Shown piece after piece: positions 1 to 8,667 of a stretch of 64,000 nt of DNA; position 1 is the first letter of the stretch, and every line of letters starts with the position of its first letter. The notes beneath the pieces were generated by a model. The model ran no database searches, had not been told where the DNA came from, and was given only the letters and a program-made list of their open reading frames with translations. The stretch comes from Shewanella sp. CG12_big_fil_rev_8_21_14_0_65_47_15 (GTDB taxonomy: Bacteria > Pseudomonadota > Gammaproteobacteria > Enterobacterales > Shewanellaceae): positions 131,269 through 195,268 of the forward strand of contig NZ_PFGL01000063.1 in assembly GCF_002783505.1 (NCBI RefSeq). Direction: 5' to 3'. The position numbers and the translations under genes were made by a program.

Positions 1-537
1 GGCCTAAGCATGATGAGTGCACTAGACCAATGGGTGCCTATCGATGCGGATTATGACGCCGATGTCAGCCCTGGTGGGCTCACCGGCATTGCCGGTTGGC
101 TGTGCCTCAATCGACTGCCGTTATTGATTTGGTTTGTGCTCGCCCTGACCAGTTTTGCGATAGCGGGTTATATCGTCAATTTTATCAGTTTCAATGTCGC
201 TGGTCTTTTGCTGCCGCAATTGTTCACCTTACCCATTGCTATAGTTGCGAGTGCCTTTTCTTGCCGTTATTTCGGTCGAGTGCTGGCGGATCATCTGCCG
301 AAAAATGAATCGAGCGCAATTTCCCTTGATGATTTGAGCGGCTATGTCGCGACTATTACCTTAGGCTGCGCCATTAAAGGCATGCCCTCTGAAGCCGTTG
401 TGCGTGATAAACACCAACAAAAACATTATGTCTTAGTCGAGCCTGAAACTTCGGGCATCGAGTTTGCCTCTGGCACTCAAGTAGTGCTACTTAAACGTGA
501 AGGCCGTGTCTGGTCTGCTACGCGTTTTGATAATTAA
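1..537 (+). CDS. yqiJ: YqiJ-like inner-membrane OB-fold protein, 5' truncated by the window
   Basis: The frame is open to the window edge and the first ATG (position 10) gives 175 residues, shorter than the roughly 200 usual for YqiJ, so the gene probably begins upstream. Two hydrophobic segments (about residues 35-60 and 65-85) are followed by a soluble, beta-rich C-terminal part (about 105-170) that fits the OB-like domain of the NfeD/YqiJ group. It lies 36 bases ahead of a flotillin gene. YqiJ and NfeD-type proteins typically pair with flotillin or stomatin partners and are thought to act with them in membrane microdomains. The assignment rests on this domain layout plus the partner gene. 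Confidence 0.75.
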   Translation, partial: GLSMMSALDQWVPIDADYDADVSPGGLTGIAGWLCLNRLPLLIWFVLALTSFAIAGYIVNFISFNVAGLLLPQLFTLPIAIVASAFSCRYFGRVLADHLPKNESSAISLDDLSGYVATITLGCAIKGMPSEAVVRDKHQQKHYVLVEPETSGIEFASGTQVVLLKREGRVWSATRFDN

Positions 538-573
538 TCGTCCCCAGCCATAAATCAATTGAAAGGAAATCAA

Positions 574-2352
574 ATGGATGTGTTAACTGATATCGGTTCA
601 TCCGGTAGTTTTATTTTGCTCGTTGCCGGTATGGTGTTACTTGGCTTTATCGTGATAGGGTTAATTTTTGCCAAGTTATATAAACGGGCAACCAAAGAAA
701 TGGCCTTTGTGCGTACCGGCTTTGGCGGTGAGAAAATCATTAAAGATGGCGGCGCTATCGTCCTGCCCGTGCTGCATGAAACCATTTCGGTCAACATGAA
801 TACCCTGCGTATCGAAGTGGAAAAAACCCAGAAAGATGCGCTGATCACTAAAGACAGAATGCGTGTCGATGTGAAGGCAGACTTCTATTTGCGAGTTGCT
901 CCCAATTCAGATGGTATTTCGATGGCGGCGCAAACTCTAGGGACGCGCACAAACCGCGTCGAAGAGCTTAAAAAGCTGATGGAGTCTAAGTTTGTCGACG
1001 TGCTGCGCGCCGTTGCCGCTGAAATGACCATGACAGAAATGCATGAGCAGCGTGCCGATTTTGTACAACGTGTGCAAAATAACGTGGCTAACGATCTGGA
1101 GAAAAACGGTCTCGAACTCGAGTCGGTTTCGTTAACCGGGTTTGACCAAACTGATCTGCAGTTCTTCAATGAAAACAACGCATTCGATGCCGAAGGTCGT
1201 GCGCGTCTGGCGAAGATTATTGAAGAAAAACGCAAAGAAACCAACGATATCCAACAGGAAAACCGGATTAAGATCGAGCAGCGTAACCTCGAAGCTGAAA
1301 AAGAATCTCTGGAGATTGAAAAGTCGGAAGAAGAGGCGCGGCTGATCCAGCAACAGTCTTTGGAATTTAAACGCGCCGATCAAAAAGCGGAAATCATTAA
1401 ACAAAAAGAAAATAAGGCCCGCGAAGAACGCGAAGCCGAAATTGCTAAAGAGCGCGCTATCGAAACCGCTGAAATCGAAAAGACTAAAGATATCGAAACC
1501 CGCGAGATTGAAAAGCGCAAGTCTATCGAACAGTCGCGCATCCAGCAGCAAAGGGATATTGAAGTTGCCGAGCAGGAAAAACGTATCGCCGTTGCGGCCA
1601 AATCCGAAGAAGAGTCCGCCGCCCGTGCCCGCGCTGCTGAAGCGGAAAAACTGAAAGTGGAGAAAGAAGAAGCGGTTATCACGGTGCGTCAAGTGGCGGA
1701 GGCTAATCGTCGTAAAGAGATTGAAGTGATTGACGCCCGTAAAGAAGCTGAGCGTGATGCGGTAGGCGTAACTGTACAAGCCGAAGCCGAGAAACGTGCC
1801 GCCGAAGACAGATCGAGTGCAATTCTGATTGAAGCGCGTGCCAGTGCCGATGCGAAAAAACTGCAGGCCGAAGCGGATGAGAAGGTCTATGCCGTTGAAG
1901 CTGCGGGTAAACAAGCACTTTACGAAGCCGAAAACGTCTTGAGTGATGAGCAAATTGCCCTGCAAAAATCCCTCGCGATTTTGAAAGCGTTGCCTGAAAT
2001 CGTGGCACAAGCCGTTAAACCGTTGGAAAACATCGAAGGCATTAAAATCCTTCAAGGCTATGGCGCTGGCAATCAATTTGCCGCGGGTGGCGAAGGCGCT
2101 CACCATCAAGGTGGTATCGCCGAGCAAGTCACCAGTGCTGCATTAAACTATCGCGCCAATGCGCCAGTTATCGATGCCATGCTCAGGGAATTAGGGTTAG
2201 TGAATGGCGACTCTGGCACCTTAAATGATTTATTGAACGGTAATAATACCTTAACCGCCGAGGCGTTAAGTGGTGTGAAGTCGTCTCATGCAGAGCTTAA
2301 AGATTACAGCCAAACACAAGTGGTCGAGAGTCAAAGCGTGCCTAAGCTGTAA
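574..2352 (+). CDS. yqiK: Flotillin family protein YqiK
   Basis: A 592-residue flotillin-type membrane scaffold protein. An N-terminal hydrophobic anchor (about residues 7-32) precedes an SPFH/band-7 domain (about 40-215). A long Glu/Lys/Ala-rich coiled coil follows (about 215-480), built of irregular repeats of the EIEK, AEAE and REIEKRK kind. I chose the ATG at 574 because AAAGGA at 563-568 is well placed before it; a TTG at 559 would put that site inside the gene. It follows the YqiJ-like gene closely and they probably form one operon that ends at the hairpin at 2412. Flotillins oligomerise at the membrane and organise fluidity or protein complexes; the exact role here is unknown. Confidence 0.92.
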   Translation: MDVLTDIGSSGSFILLVAGMVLLGFIVIGLIFAKLYKRATKEMAFVRTGFGGEKIIKDGGAIVLPVLHETISVNMNTLRIEVEKTQKDALITKDRMRVDVKADFYLRVAPNSDGISMAAQTLGTRTNRVEELKKLMESKFVDVLRAVAAEMTMTEMHEQRADFVQRVQNNVANDLEKNGLELESVSLTGFDQTDLQFFNENNAFDAEGRARLAKIIEEKRKETNDIQQENRIKIEQRNLEAEKESLEIEKSEEEARLIQQQSLEFKRADQKAEIIKQKENKAREEREAEIAKERAIETAEIEKTKDIETREIEKRKSIEQSRIQQQRDIEVAEQEKRIAVAAKSEEESAARARAAEAEKLKVEKEEAVITVRQVAEANRRKEIEVIDARKEAERDAVGVTVQAEAEKRAAEDRSSAILIEARASADAKKLQAEADEKVYAVEAAGKQALYEAENVLSDEQIALQKSLAILKALPEIVAQAVKPLENIEGIKILQGYGAGNQFAAGGEGAHHQGGIAEQVTSAALNYRANAPVIDAMLRELGLVNGDSGTLNDLLNGNNTLTAEALSGVKSSHAELKDYSQTQVVESQSVPKL

Positions 2353-2411
2353 AGTCGATTTAGCTAACTTTACGAGGTTAGCTTTATGAGATTAAATCTG
2401 CTTGATTAACT

Positions 2412-2440
2412 AAAAACGCTCGCATTTTTGCGAGCGTTTT
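2412..2440. terminator. Bidirectional intrinsic terminator after yqiK
   Basis: An 8-base GC-rich stem, ACGCTCGC with GCGAGCGT, with a TTTTT loop, flanked by A and T runs on both sides. It lies 60 bases after the yqiK stop and can act on either strand. Confidence 0.85.
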
Positions 2441-2457
2441 CGGAGCAAGATAAGCCC

Positions 2458-2681
2458 ATGGCGGCCATTTGCCACGGTGCACAGTTGCTGGCGGCGGCGG
2501 ATGTCGTTGGTGGTAAAAAGGTTTCAGCTTATCCAGCATGTGCTCCCGAGGCGAGGCAAGCGGCGCCGAATATTGCGAGATTGCCGTAACCCAAGCGATT
2601 ACCGATGGTAAGCTTGTCGCCGCCCCCGCTTGGCCTGCTCATCCTATCTGGCTTGCACAATTTAATCAGTTGCTTGGCTAG
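2458..2681 (+). pseudogene. Remnant of a DJ-1/PfpI family protein, 5' truncated and frameshifted
   Basis: From 2458 one frame reads MAAICHGAQLLAAADVVGGK, the nucleophile-elbow region of DJ-1/PfpI proteins with the Cys in the context ICHG. After about 2550 the homology moves to another frame, which reads EIAVTQAITDGKLVAAPAWP and ends LAQFNQLLG with a stop at 2679-2681. So the 3' half survives with one frameshift. The N-terminal half is missing, and the yqiK terminator sits directly before the remnant. Intact members are about 180-230 residues and act as glyoxalases, deglycases or chaperones. This copy should be non-functional. Confidence 0.75.
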
Positions 2682-2740
2682 CTTATCAGTTTGATTTTGT
2701 GACATAACAGTTCGGGTCGATACCTAAGGGGAGCAAGAGA

Positions 2741-2866
2741 GTGTGTGAAATCTATTCCGGCATTGAACCCGAACTGTTCGAACTTAAAACCCGTTCTATT
2801 CGTATCGATAGCGTCGTAACTAGTGTGCGTCTTGTTGCGTGTCGCCTGTACAATCTATCTCAATGA
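2741..2866 (+). pseudogene. Truncated ribbon-helix-helix (RHH_4-type) protein
   Basis: A GTG-initiated 41-codon frame preceded by AGGGGAGCAAGAGA. It begins VCEIYSGIEPELFEL and continues TRSIRIDSVVTSVRL, matching the N-terminal strand of the short ribbon-helix-helix family (pattern C-x-I-x-x-G, then T-R-S-x-R-I, then T-S-x-R-L). After that the expected helical part is replaced by unrelated residues and a stop. The family is normally about 80-110 residues, so this looks like a 5' fragment of a small regulator lost together with the neighbouring DJ-1 remnant. The family call is from memory of the pattern. Confidence 0.5.
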
Positions 2867-2925
2867 GGGGAAACCTTTAGTGCTGAATCCTAGAGTCACC
2901 TCCCAGCCACGGAAATGAGTAAGAC

Positions 2926-3675
2926 TTAACTGGCTAAAGTCTGGGTGTACTTTTTGATGATTTCGTCAATTTTGCCATTGGCCTTGAGAGTGGTAATGGC
3001 CTGATTGATTGCGGGGAGCAATTCAGCGTGTTCTTTGCGCAACCTTAAGACCAATTCTCCGTTGGAGTGTATTGCAGCCAACCCCACTGGAACGCCGAGT
3101 TTTGATGACCAGTAGAGAGCCGGATAGTTACCGACGATAATGGCATCGATTCGGTGTTTATTTAATGCCTTGATAAGCTCCTGCTCGGAGGTGAAATCAA
3201 CACGGATAAATTCCTTATCATTGTGGTACAAATATCCCCGAACCGTACCAATTGCCTTGCCTTTTATCTGATCGATACTGTCATATTGTTTGACGTTCTC
3301 TGGCAGAGTTACAACGTACTCAGTGATTTGCATTATGGGGGCAGACTGCACAAACTGCGGGCCAAAAGCTTGTTTTTCAAACCAGCTTGGACTTACGACA
3401 TCAAAATCTAATAGGCCAGTTTCTAAGGCATTATTGGTGCGTTTAGGGGGTAAAGATAAAATTTCCCCCTCAATATTAGCGAGGGATAAAATCATGGGGA
3501 TAAGCTCAGTGATCATTCCCGGTGCTTGTGGCTGATCACCAATAAAATACGGATACCAAGAATAGGAACCCGTGATATTGTATTTGAGCGGCACCGCAAA
3601 GCTGTGCTGATGAATGAGGCAAAGACCGAATAAAACATATCTAACGAACTGTTTAGATTGCCATCCTTTAACCAT
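2926..3675 (-). CDS. Periplasmic substrate-binding protein, family 3 (amino-acid type)
   Basis: A 249-residue protein with an N-terminal Sec signal (hydrophobic about 10-27, cleavage probably near SFA-VP). It has the two-lobed fold of family 3 solute-binding proteins: GDQPQAPGMITELIPMIL near the start of lobe 1, IKGKAIGTVRGYLY at the hinge, and LNKHRIDAIIVGN near the return to lobe 1. Many Shewanella and Vibrio genomes carry such orphan binding proteins without an ABC permease, and no permease gene is adjacent here. It may therefore be a sensor or scavenging protein. The ligand cannot be read from the sequence. Confidence 0.8.
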   Translation of the reverse strand: MVKGWQSKQFVRYVLFGLCLIHQHSFAVPLKYNITGSYSWYPYFIGDQPQAPGMITELIPMILSLANIEGEILSLPPKRTNNALETGLLDFDVVSPSWFEKQAFGPQFVQSAPIMQITEYVVTLPENVKQYDSIDQIKGKAIGTVRGYLYHNDKEFIRVDFTSEQELIKALNKHRIDAIIVGNYPALYWSSKLGVPVGLAAIHSNGELVLRLRKEHAELLPAINQAITTLKANGKIDEIIKKYTQTLAS

Positions 3676-3777
3676 ATACCCCTTCCCTTCGTTATGCCTT
3701 AGCCCAATCTTCGAGTCATTTTACGCAATCACGGTAAATCAATTGTTGCCTTGCTCACATTCAGCCACTTTTATAGA

Positions 3778-4413
3778 CTAAACCAACAACTGACATAGGG
3801 AAGGTAGCTGATTATTAGGATAAATCCTATAGGTTTTATGGTGTTTAATTAGGCTCGATTTTTTATTGCCTTGGCTGATCAGCAAACCGTGGGATAGGGC
3901 GATGCGGGTGAGTTGCTGTTCATCGGCCCGAACATATAAACTGATTGGCTTAATGAGTTGGTCATCTTTGATATGTTGTGTCAGCTCTTTCACATCAATC
4001 ACTAGGCTAGATTGACCCTCACCGTCGAGTTTGAGTTTGGTGTTGATTTCTGTATCGGTAAAGACTAACCAATCGGCTTGCTTTAAGGTTTCTATCATGG
4101 CGTTTAATGCCGTACCTAATGCTTGCTTTGATTCATCAACTGTTTGATATTGAAATACAATTCTCTCTAGTAAACGCTTAAGTTCAGCACCAGCACCTTG
4201 ACTGCGGGCTAAACGTATCCATGCTGTTAGGTCATCGGCAACCAGTTTAGAAAAGCGCTTTTCCTTTAGGGATTCGACCATCCAATTACACAGAAAGTGA
4301 CTTTCCTGCGCTGGAGTGCGTTGTGCTCTTTTGGCTTGGGCCGATGCAGTTAAATCGGCAAGGCCAGCGAGGGCGAGTTCGAGCACGGCTTGGTTATAGG
4401 TTTGAGAATTCAT
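3778..4413 (-). CDS. DUF2913 family protein
   Basis: A 211-residue soluble protein with no signal peptide or membrane segment. The N-terminal half carries the pattern ESHFLCNWMVESLKEKRFSK followed by a conserved Asp-Leu and a GAGAELK-type segment. The C-terminal half has PISLYVRADE and SHGLLISQGNKKSSLIKHH. This layout is what I recall of DUF2913, a family largely confined to Vibrio, Shewanella and Photobacterium, with no known function. It stands alone and reads opposite to the signalling operon that starts about 300 bases away. The family call is by memory of the motif order. Confidence 0.6.
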   Translation of the reverse strand: MNSQTYNQAVLELALAGLADLTASAQAKRAQRTPAQESHFLCNWMVESLKEKRFSKLVADDLTAWIRLARSQGAGAELKRLLERIVFQYQTVDESKQALGTALNAMIETLKQADWLVFTDTEINTKLKLDGEGQSSLVIDVKELTQHIKDDQLIKPISLYVRADEQQLTRIALSHGLLISQGNKKSSLIKHHKTYRIYPNNQLPSLCQLLV

Positions 4414-4708
4414 TATGACTCCGCCGCGGGTTGAGGTGATGTTAACTATTTGAGCATTGATGTTATTGGTTGCGGCGGCGTTAGTTTAACAAAGCCATCA
4501 TTAAATCGATAATGATTCTTGCGAACCGACTAGCCCAGTATTCGTAGCCGTTGAGATGCGGGGCTACTTTATCCTTAGGGCTTAAATATTCATATTTGCA
4601 CTGAAAAGTACGGTTGAAAGATGGGGCTCCTAGGTCTAGACTTAAAATATTAAAGGACTGATTCACTCTAAAGATAAATTTAAGTGACAATAATGGAAGA
4701 GGTGAACT

Positions 4709-5929
4709 ATGCGCTTTTATATGGCAAGACAACCTATATTAAATAGAAAAAAACACGTAGTTGCTTATGAATTACTCTTTAGAAATAGTCGAGAAAACAG
4801 CTTTCCACAGGGGGTTGCTGATAAAGTTGCTACGGCAAAATTACTCATAAATAGCTATTTAAACATGGAGTTAGATGAACTTACCGAAGGCAAGCCTGCG
4901 TTAGTTAACTTCCCCGCTCATTTCTTGAGCGAGCACCTATTGTATATGTTGCCATACAAGAATATCGTCGTTGAAGTATTAGAAACAGTCAATCCTACTG
5001 ATGAAAATTTAAATATAATCAAAGAGTTATTTAATATTGGGTATTATTTGGCTTTAGACGATTTTGTTTATTCACCTCAATGGGAACGTTTTTTTCCTTT
5101 TTTCAAACTGATCAAAATTGACATAGTTTCTACACCTTTGAATAGTATTTCACATTTAATTCCTATGTTTAGGAAATATAATTTAAAGTTACTTGCAGAA
5201 AAAGTGGAAACACTTGAAGAGTTTAAATTAGCTGAGTCTTTAGGTTTTGATTATTTTCAGGGGTATTTTTTTTGTAAACCAGAAATAATGGAAGGGAATG
5301 ATATAGGTGCTACTCAATATTCTATTATGTCAATTTATAATGAGGTAATAAAAAAAGAATTTAGCTTTAATAGACTGGAAAGATATTTTTCACAGGATTT
5401 AGATCTGACTTATAAGCTATTGAAATTTGTCAACTCAAGTCAATTTAAACATGCGAAAGAGTTTACTTCAATCAAGCAAACAATGGTTTTTTTAGGTGAA
5501 AATAAACTTCGTAAATTTGTGAGCCTTATTATTTTAGCTGAACTTAATCCAAATAAACCTGCAGTATTAATTCATAATACTATGATAAGAGCTAGGCTAT
5601 GTGAAGAGTTAGTGTCTTTAATGGGTTACCCATCATTGATGGAGTCTGCTTTTCTAACAGGATTATTATCTACTTTGGATACTATTTTAGATAAATCTAT
5701 GGAAAAAGCATTAGAACAACTTCCTTTAGATCAACAAATAAAATGTGCCCTACTTAAAGATGAAGGATACTTAGCGCATTGCTTACAACTTGCACTGGCT
5801 TATATGGAGGGAGATTGGGTTTCTGTAGATTATTTTACTGACACTTATCAAATTGACCCAGATAGGCTGATTTCAAGGTGTGACAGAGTATACAGTTGGT
5901 TGAGTCAGTATCAACGTTCAATTCAATAG
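4709..5929 (+). CDS. EAL and HDOD domain signalling protein (YuxH family)
   Basis: A 406-residue protein with the YuxH architecture: a degenerate N-terminal EAL domain (about 1-205) and a C-terminal HDOD domain (about 210-400). The EAL signature is YELLFR. The other landmarks present are NFPAHFL, EVLE, ALDDF, KIDIV, AEKVET and FQGYFF, so several metal and substrate ligands seem retained, but the core Glu-x-Leu context is altered. Members of this family either cleave c-di-GMP weakly or act as scaffolds. GGAAGAGGTGAACT gives a good ribosome site. The gene is followed 35 bases later by a hybrid kinase and is probably the first gene of a three-gene signalling operon. Its base composition is AT-rich compared with the upstream genes. 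Confidence 0.88.
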   Translation: MRFYMARQPILNRKKHVVAYELLFRNSRENSFPQGVADKVATAKLLINSYLNMELDELTEGKPALVNFPAHFLSEHLLYMLPYKNIVVEVLETVNPTDENLNIIKELFNIGYYLALDDFVYSPQWERFFPFFKLIKIDIVSTPLNSISHLIPMFRKYNLKLLAEKVETLEEFKLAESLGFDYFQGYFFCKPEIMEGNDIGATQYSIMSIYNEVIKKEFSFNRLERYFSQDLDLTYKLLKFVNSSQFKHAKEFTSIKQTMVFLGENKLRKFVSLIILAELNPNKPAVLIHNTMIRARLCEELVSLMGYPSLMESAFLTGLLSTLDTILDKSMEKALEQLPLDQQIKCALLKDEGYLAHCLQLALAYMEGDWVSVDYFTDTYQIDPDRLISRCDRVYSWLSQYQRSIQ

Positions 5930-5964
5930 TGATCAATGTAAGGTAACCATAAGGATATTGGTAT

Positions 5965-8667
5965 ATGAGTATTGTGGATTTGAACTTGTTTAATTCTTGT
6001 GCATTTATGCTATCCCCTAAAGGGGAATGGTTAAGTGAGAATTATGCATTTTCAATTGATGCGTTCTTATCAAACTCAAAAAAATTAATTTATGATCATT
6101 TTAATACCTTAAAAGATAACTTATTTCCAGATGAATACCTGAGAGTTAATGGGAAATATATAAGATTTAAAATATTAGAAACGATAACTAAAGATATTGT
6201 TGTCTTTTGTAATGTTATAAATGATTCCCAAGTAAATAATGAGTTTGAATATAATCAGCCTAATAAATTAGAGATTGCTGATTATGATTGCTGTCATCGA
6301 CGGCCTATTTGTTCGGATGCATTTATTCTTATAAATAAACTAGGTTACATTGAATTAATAAATGAAAAAATTGAATCTATATTTCCTTATTTGTATGGCG
6401 AGTTCTATGCCGGAAAACAATTTTTTACATTAATTACTGATATTGTTAATCATGAATATCAGTTTATTAGTAGAGATTCTTTTAATGTATTGCAATGGTT
6501 TGAGTTTAAACTTAAAGAAAATAAAAGAATTCAGTTCCTATTCAAAACTGAATCTGGATTTATCCTAGAGTATAGAGATGTTTTTTTTGATGATGGGAGT
6601 CGATTTGGGTTACTGATTGATCGAACCGAGAAATATAAACGCGCGGAGGCAATAAAACAGGAATACTCTCTGCTCATCCAATTCAATGAAAATCAGAGTG
6701 ATTTTATTGCAACCCTTGGTCATGAAATTCGAACTCCATTAAATGCTGTATTAGGTTTAATTGAGCTTAGTTTAGGTAGTGTAAGGGCGCAAGATAGACC
6801 ATTATTATCTATAGCATTTAGTACATCGAAACAAGTTCTATCACTCATTAATAATATGCTGAACTTTAAAAGAGGGCGCGATGATCGGCTAGAGATTGCC
6901 CATGATGTGGTAGACATCAGAAGGCTTGGGGAGTCTATTGTTGATGCTTTCAGTGTTCAAGCTGATAAAAAAAATATTAATTTAGATTTTTATATGCCAC
7001 TAAACTTTAGAAGCAAAATAATTTGCGATGAGGTAAAGCTAAGCCAAGTTATCTATAATTTAATTTCCAATGCAATGAAGTTTTCTGGTGAAAATAGTGC
7101 TTCTGTTCTACTGACTATTGATGTCCTAGAAAAAACATTTGATAGTGCTAAATTGAAATTTTCCGTTATTGATAATGGTATTGGTTTGACTGAAGACGAA
7201 CAATCAAAAGTGTTTGGCAAATATGAGCAAGTGTCTTCAGATGCCTATAGTAAACATCATGGTATTGGTTTAGGGTTGTATATAAGTAAAAATATATGTC
7301 ATTCTATGGGGGGAGATCTTAAGGTTATTAGTAAAAAAGGCGAAGGCAGTATTTTTTATTTTGTATTAGAGTTTATGTTAGACGATGAAGATGTTGTTAC
7401 AGTAGATGATAATGCGCATGTCTATAAGAGTGATAATTTAGTTAGAGTTTATACTAATAGCCCATTATTCTATACGTCCGTTAGTCGATATTCACAAGAA
7501 ACCAATTTTGAATTGTTGTATTTATCCAGCAGTGAAATGATCCTTGTTGATATTGCTGATGGGGTGTTTTTTATTGATTTAAATCAAAGTGATATTGTTT
7601 CAATGGATGAGTTTTTAGCCTATTTATCTCCTCGGGGTGAATGTGTTGCTGAATTGAGAAAAGTGTCATTTACTGAGTCATATTTAGATTGCGAAATAAT
7701 TTTATATCCGCCACTGAAGATGTGGAAAGTTATTGATTTTATTAATGATAAAGATCGATTAAGTTGTATTTGCGAGGTAGACAGTGATGAAGTTGATTAT
7801 AATGATATCTGCGTGTTGGTTATTGATGATTGCCAAGAAAACTTATTTGTTATTGAAAAGCAACTGTTATCTTTGGGTGTGAAGGCGACTTGTGTACAGG
7901 ATCCGATACAAGCCATTGAACTTTTTAAAGTTAATAATTTCAATGTCGTCATTTCTGATGTGGTGATGCCAACGATATATGGCGTCGATTTAGTCAGTGT
8001 TATTAGAGATGTTGAAAATTATAGAGAGTTAACACCGTCGATAATCATTATGTTGACAGCAGAACATGGTGATGACTGTAAAGATGAATGTTTGCAAGCC
8101 GGTGCTAACAGGGTACTCGTGAAACCGTTAGCCTTAAGCGAGTTGGAGTGTCTTTTAGATGACGTTAAGGCGACTTTCCCCCATCATACTAAGAGCCACT
8201 TTGTTATAGCTGGCAATGATAGTAATATCGAAGAGAATGACTTTGTTTGTTTTGATGAGCATGATGTAACACTGTGTGAAATGACACCACAGTCACAGTC
8301 TATGGCGCAGTTGGTCAACTTCTCAGAGATATATAAGTTTGTTGGCGAAGATATTAGTGATGAAGAGTTAGAGACATTTTTAGAACAATATTATAGTAAC
8401 TTAATCGTAAAGCGTGAAGCATTAAAATCGGCAATAATGGAGAATGATTTCCTGAGGATCAGCACTATTAGTCATACGCTTAAAAGTAATTCTCTTTTTG
8501 TTGGTGCTAAAAAGCTAAACTTATCTTGTCAAGAATTAGAAAATATTTCACGTGATAACACAGTTGATTACAATGCTCTCTTAGATTGTTGGCAAGAAGT
8601 GGATGATGATTTGTTTACTTTGACGGAGTTTTTTATACAAAGGAGTAATCAGAGTGGACAGAGTTAA
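5965..8667 (+). CDS. Hybrid sensor histidine kinase with receiver and Hpt domains
   Basis: A 900-residue soluble hybrid kinase. The N-terminal half is PAS-like sensory sequence (about 1-230) without membrane segments. HisKA follows with the phospho-acceptor His in FIATLGHEIRTPLNAVLG (near residue 253). HATPase_c has NLISNAMKF, DNGIGL and HGIGLGLYISK. A receiver domain (about 612-735) has VIDD, the acceptor Asp in VISDVVMP and the Lys in LVKPL. An Hpt domain (about 770-880) has its His in ISHTLKSNSLFVGA. It can therefore run a complete internal phosphorelay. The final 14 bases overlap the next gene, which implies translational coupling. The signal sensed is unknown. Confidence 0.92.
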   Translation: MSIVDLNLFNSCAFMLSPKGEWLSENYAFSIDAFLSNSKKLIYDHFNTLKDNLFPDEYLRVNGKYIRFKILETITKDIVVFCNVINDSQVNNEFEYNQPNKLEIADYDCCHRRPICSDAFILINKLGYIELINEKIESIFPYLYGEFYAGKQFFTLITDIVNHEYQFISRDSFNVLQWFEFKLKENKRIQFLFKTESGFILEYRDVFFDDGSRFGLLIDRTEKYKRAEAIKQEYSLLIQFNENQSDFIATLGHEIRTPLNAVLGLIELSLGSVRAQDRPLLSIAFSTSKQVLSLINNMLNFKRGRDDRLEIAHDVVDIRRLGESIVDAFSVQADKKNINLDFYMPLNFRSKIICDEVKLSQVIYNLISNAMKFSGENSASVLLTIDVLEKTFDSAKLKFSVIDNGIGLTEDEQSKVFGKYEQVSSDAYSKHHGIGLGLYISKNICHSMGGDLKVISKKGEGSIFYFVLEFMLDDEDVVTVDDNAHVYKSDNLVRVYTNSPLFYTSVSRYSQETNFELLYLSSSEMILVDIADGVFFIDLNQSDIVSMDEFLAYLSPRGECVAELRKVSFTESYLDCEIILYPPLKMWKVIDFINDKDRLSCICEVDSDEVDYNDICVLVIDDCQENLFVIEKQLLSLGVKATCVQDPIQAIELFKVNNFNVVISDVVMPTIYGVDLVSVIRDVENYRELTPSIIIMLTAEHGDDCKDECLQAGANRVLVKPLALSELECLLDDVKATFPHHTKSHFVIAGNDSNIEENDFVCFDEHDVTLCEMTPQSQSMAQLVNFSEIYKFVGEDISDEELETFLEQYYSNLIVKREALKSAIMENDFLRISTISHTLKSNSLFVGAKKLNLSCQELENISRDNTVDYNALLDCWQEVDDDLFTLTEFFIQRSNQSGQS

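Noticed and set aside
1132..2127. Long open frame (331 codons) antisense to yqiK
   Set aside because: It arises from the repetitive Glu/Lys coiled-coil codons on the other strand; no ribosome site and no recognisable protein.
4481..4732. Minus-strand frame covering the upstream region of the EAL-HDOD gene
   Set aside because: It overlaps the start of the supported gene and has no ribosome site or family resemblance.
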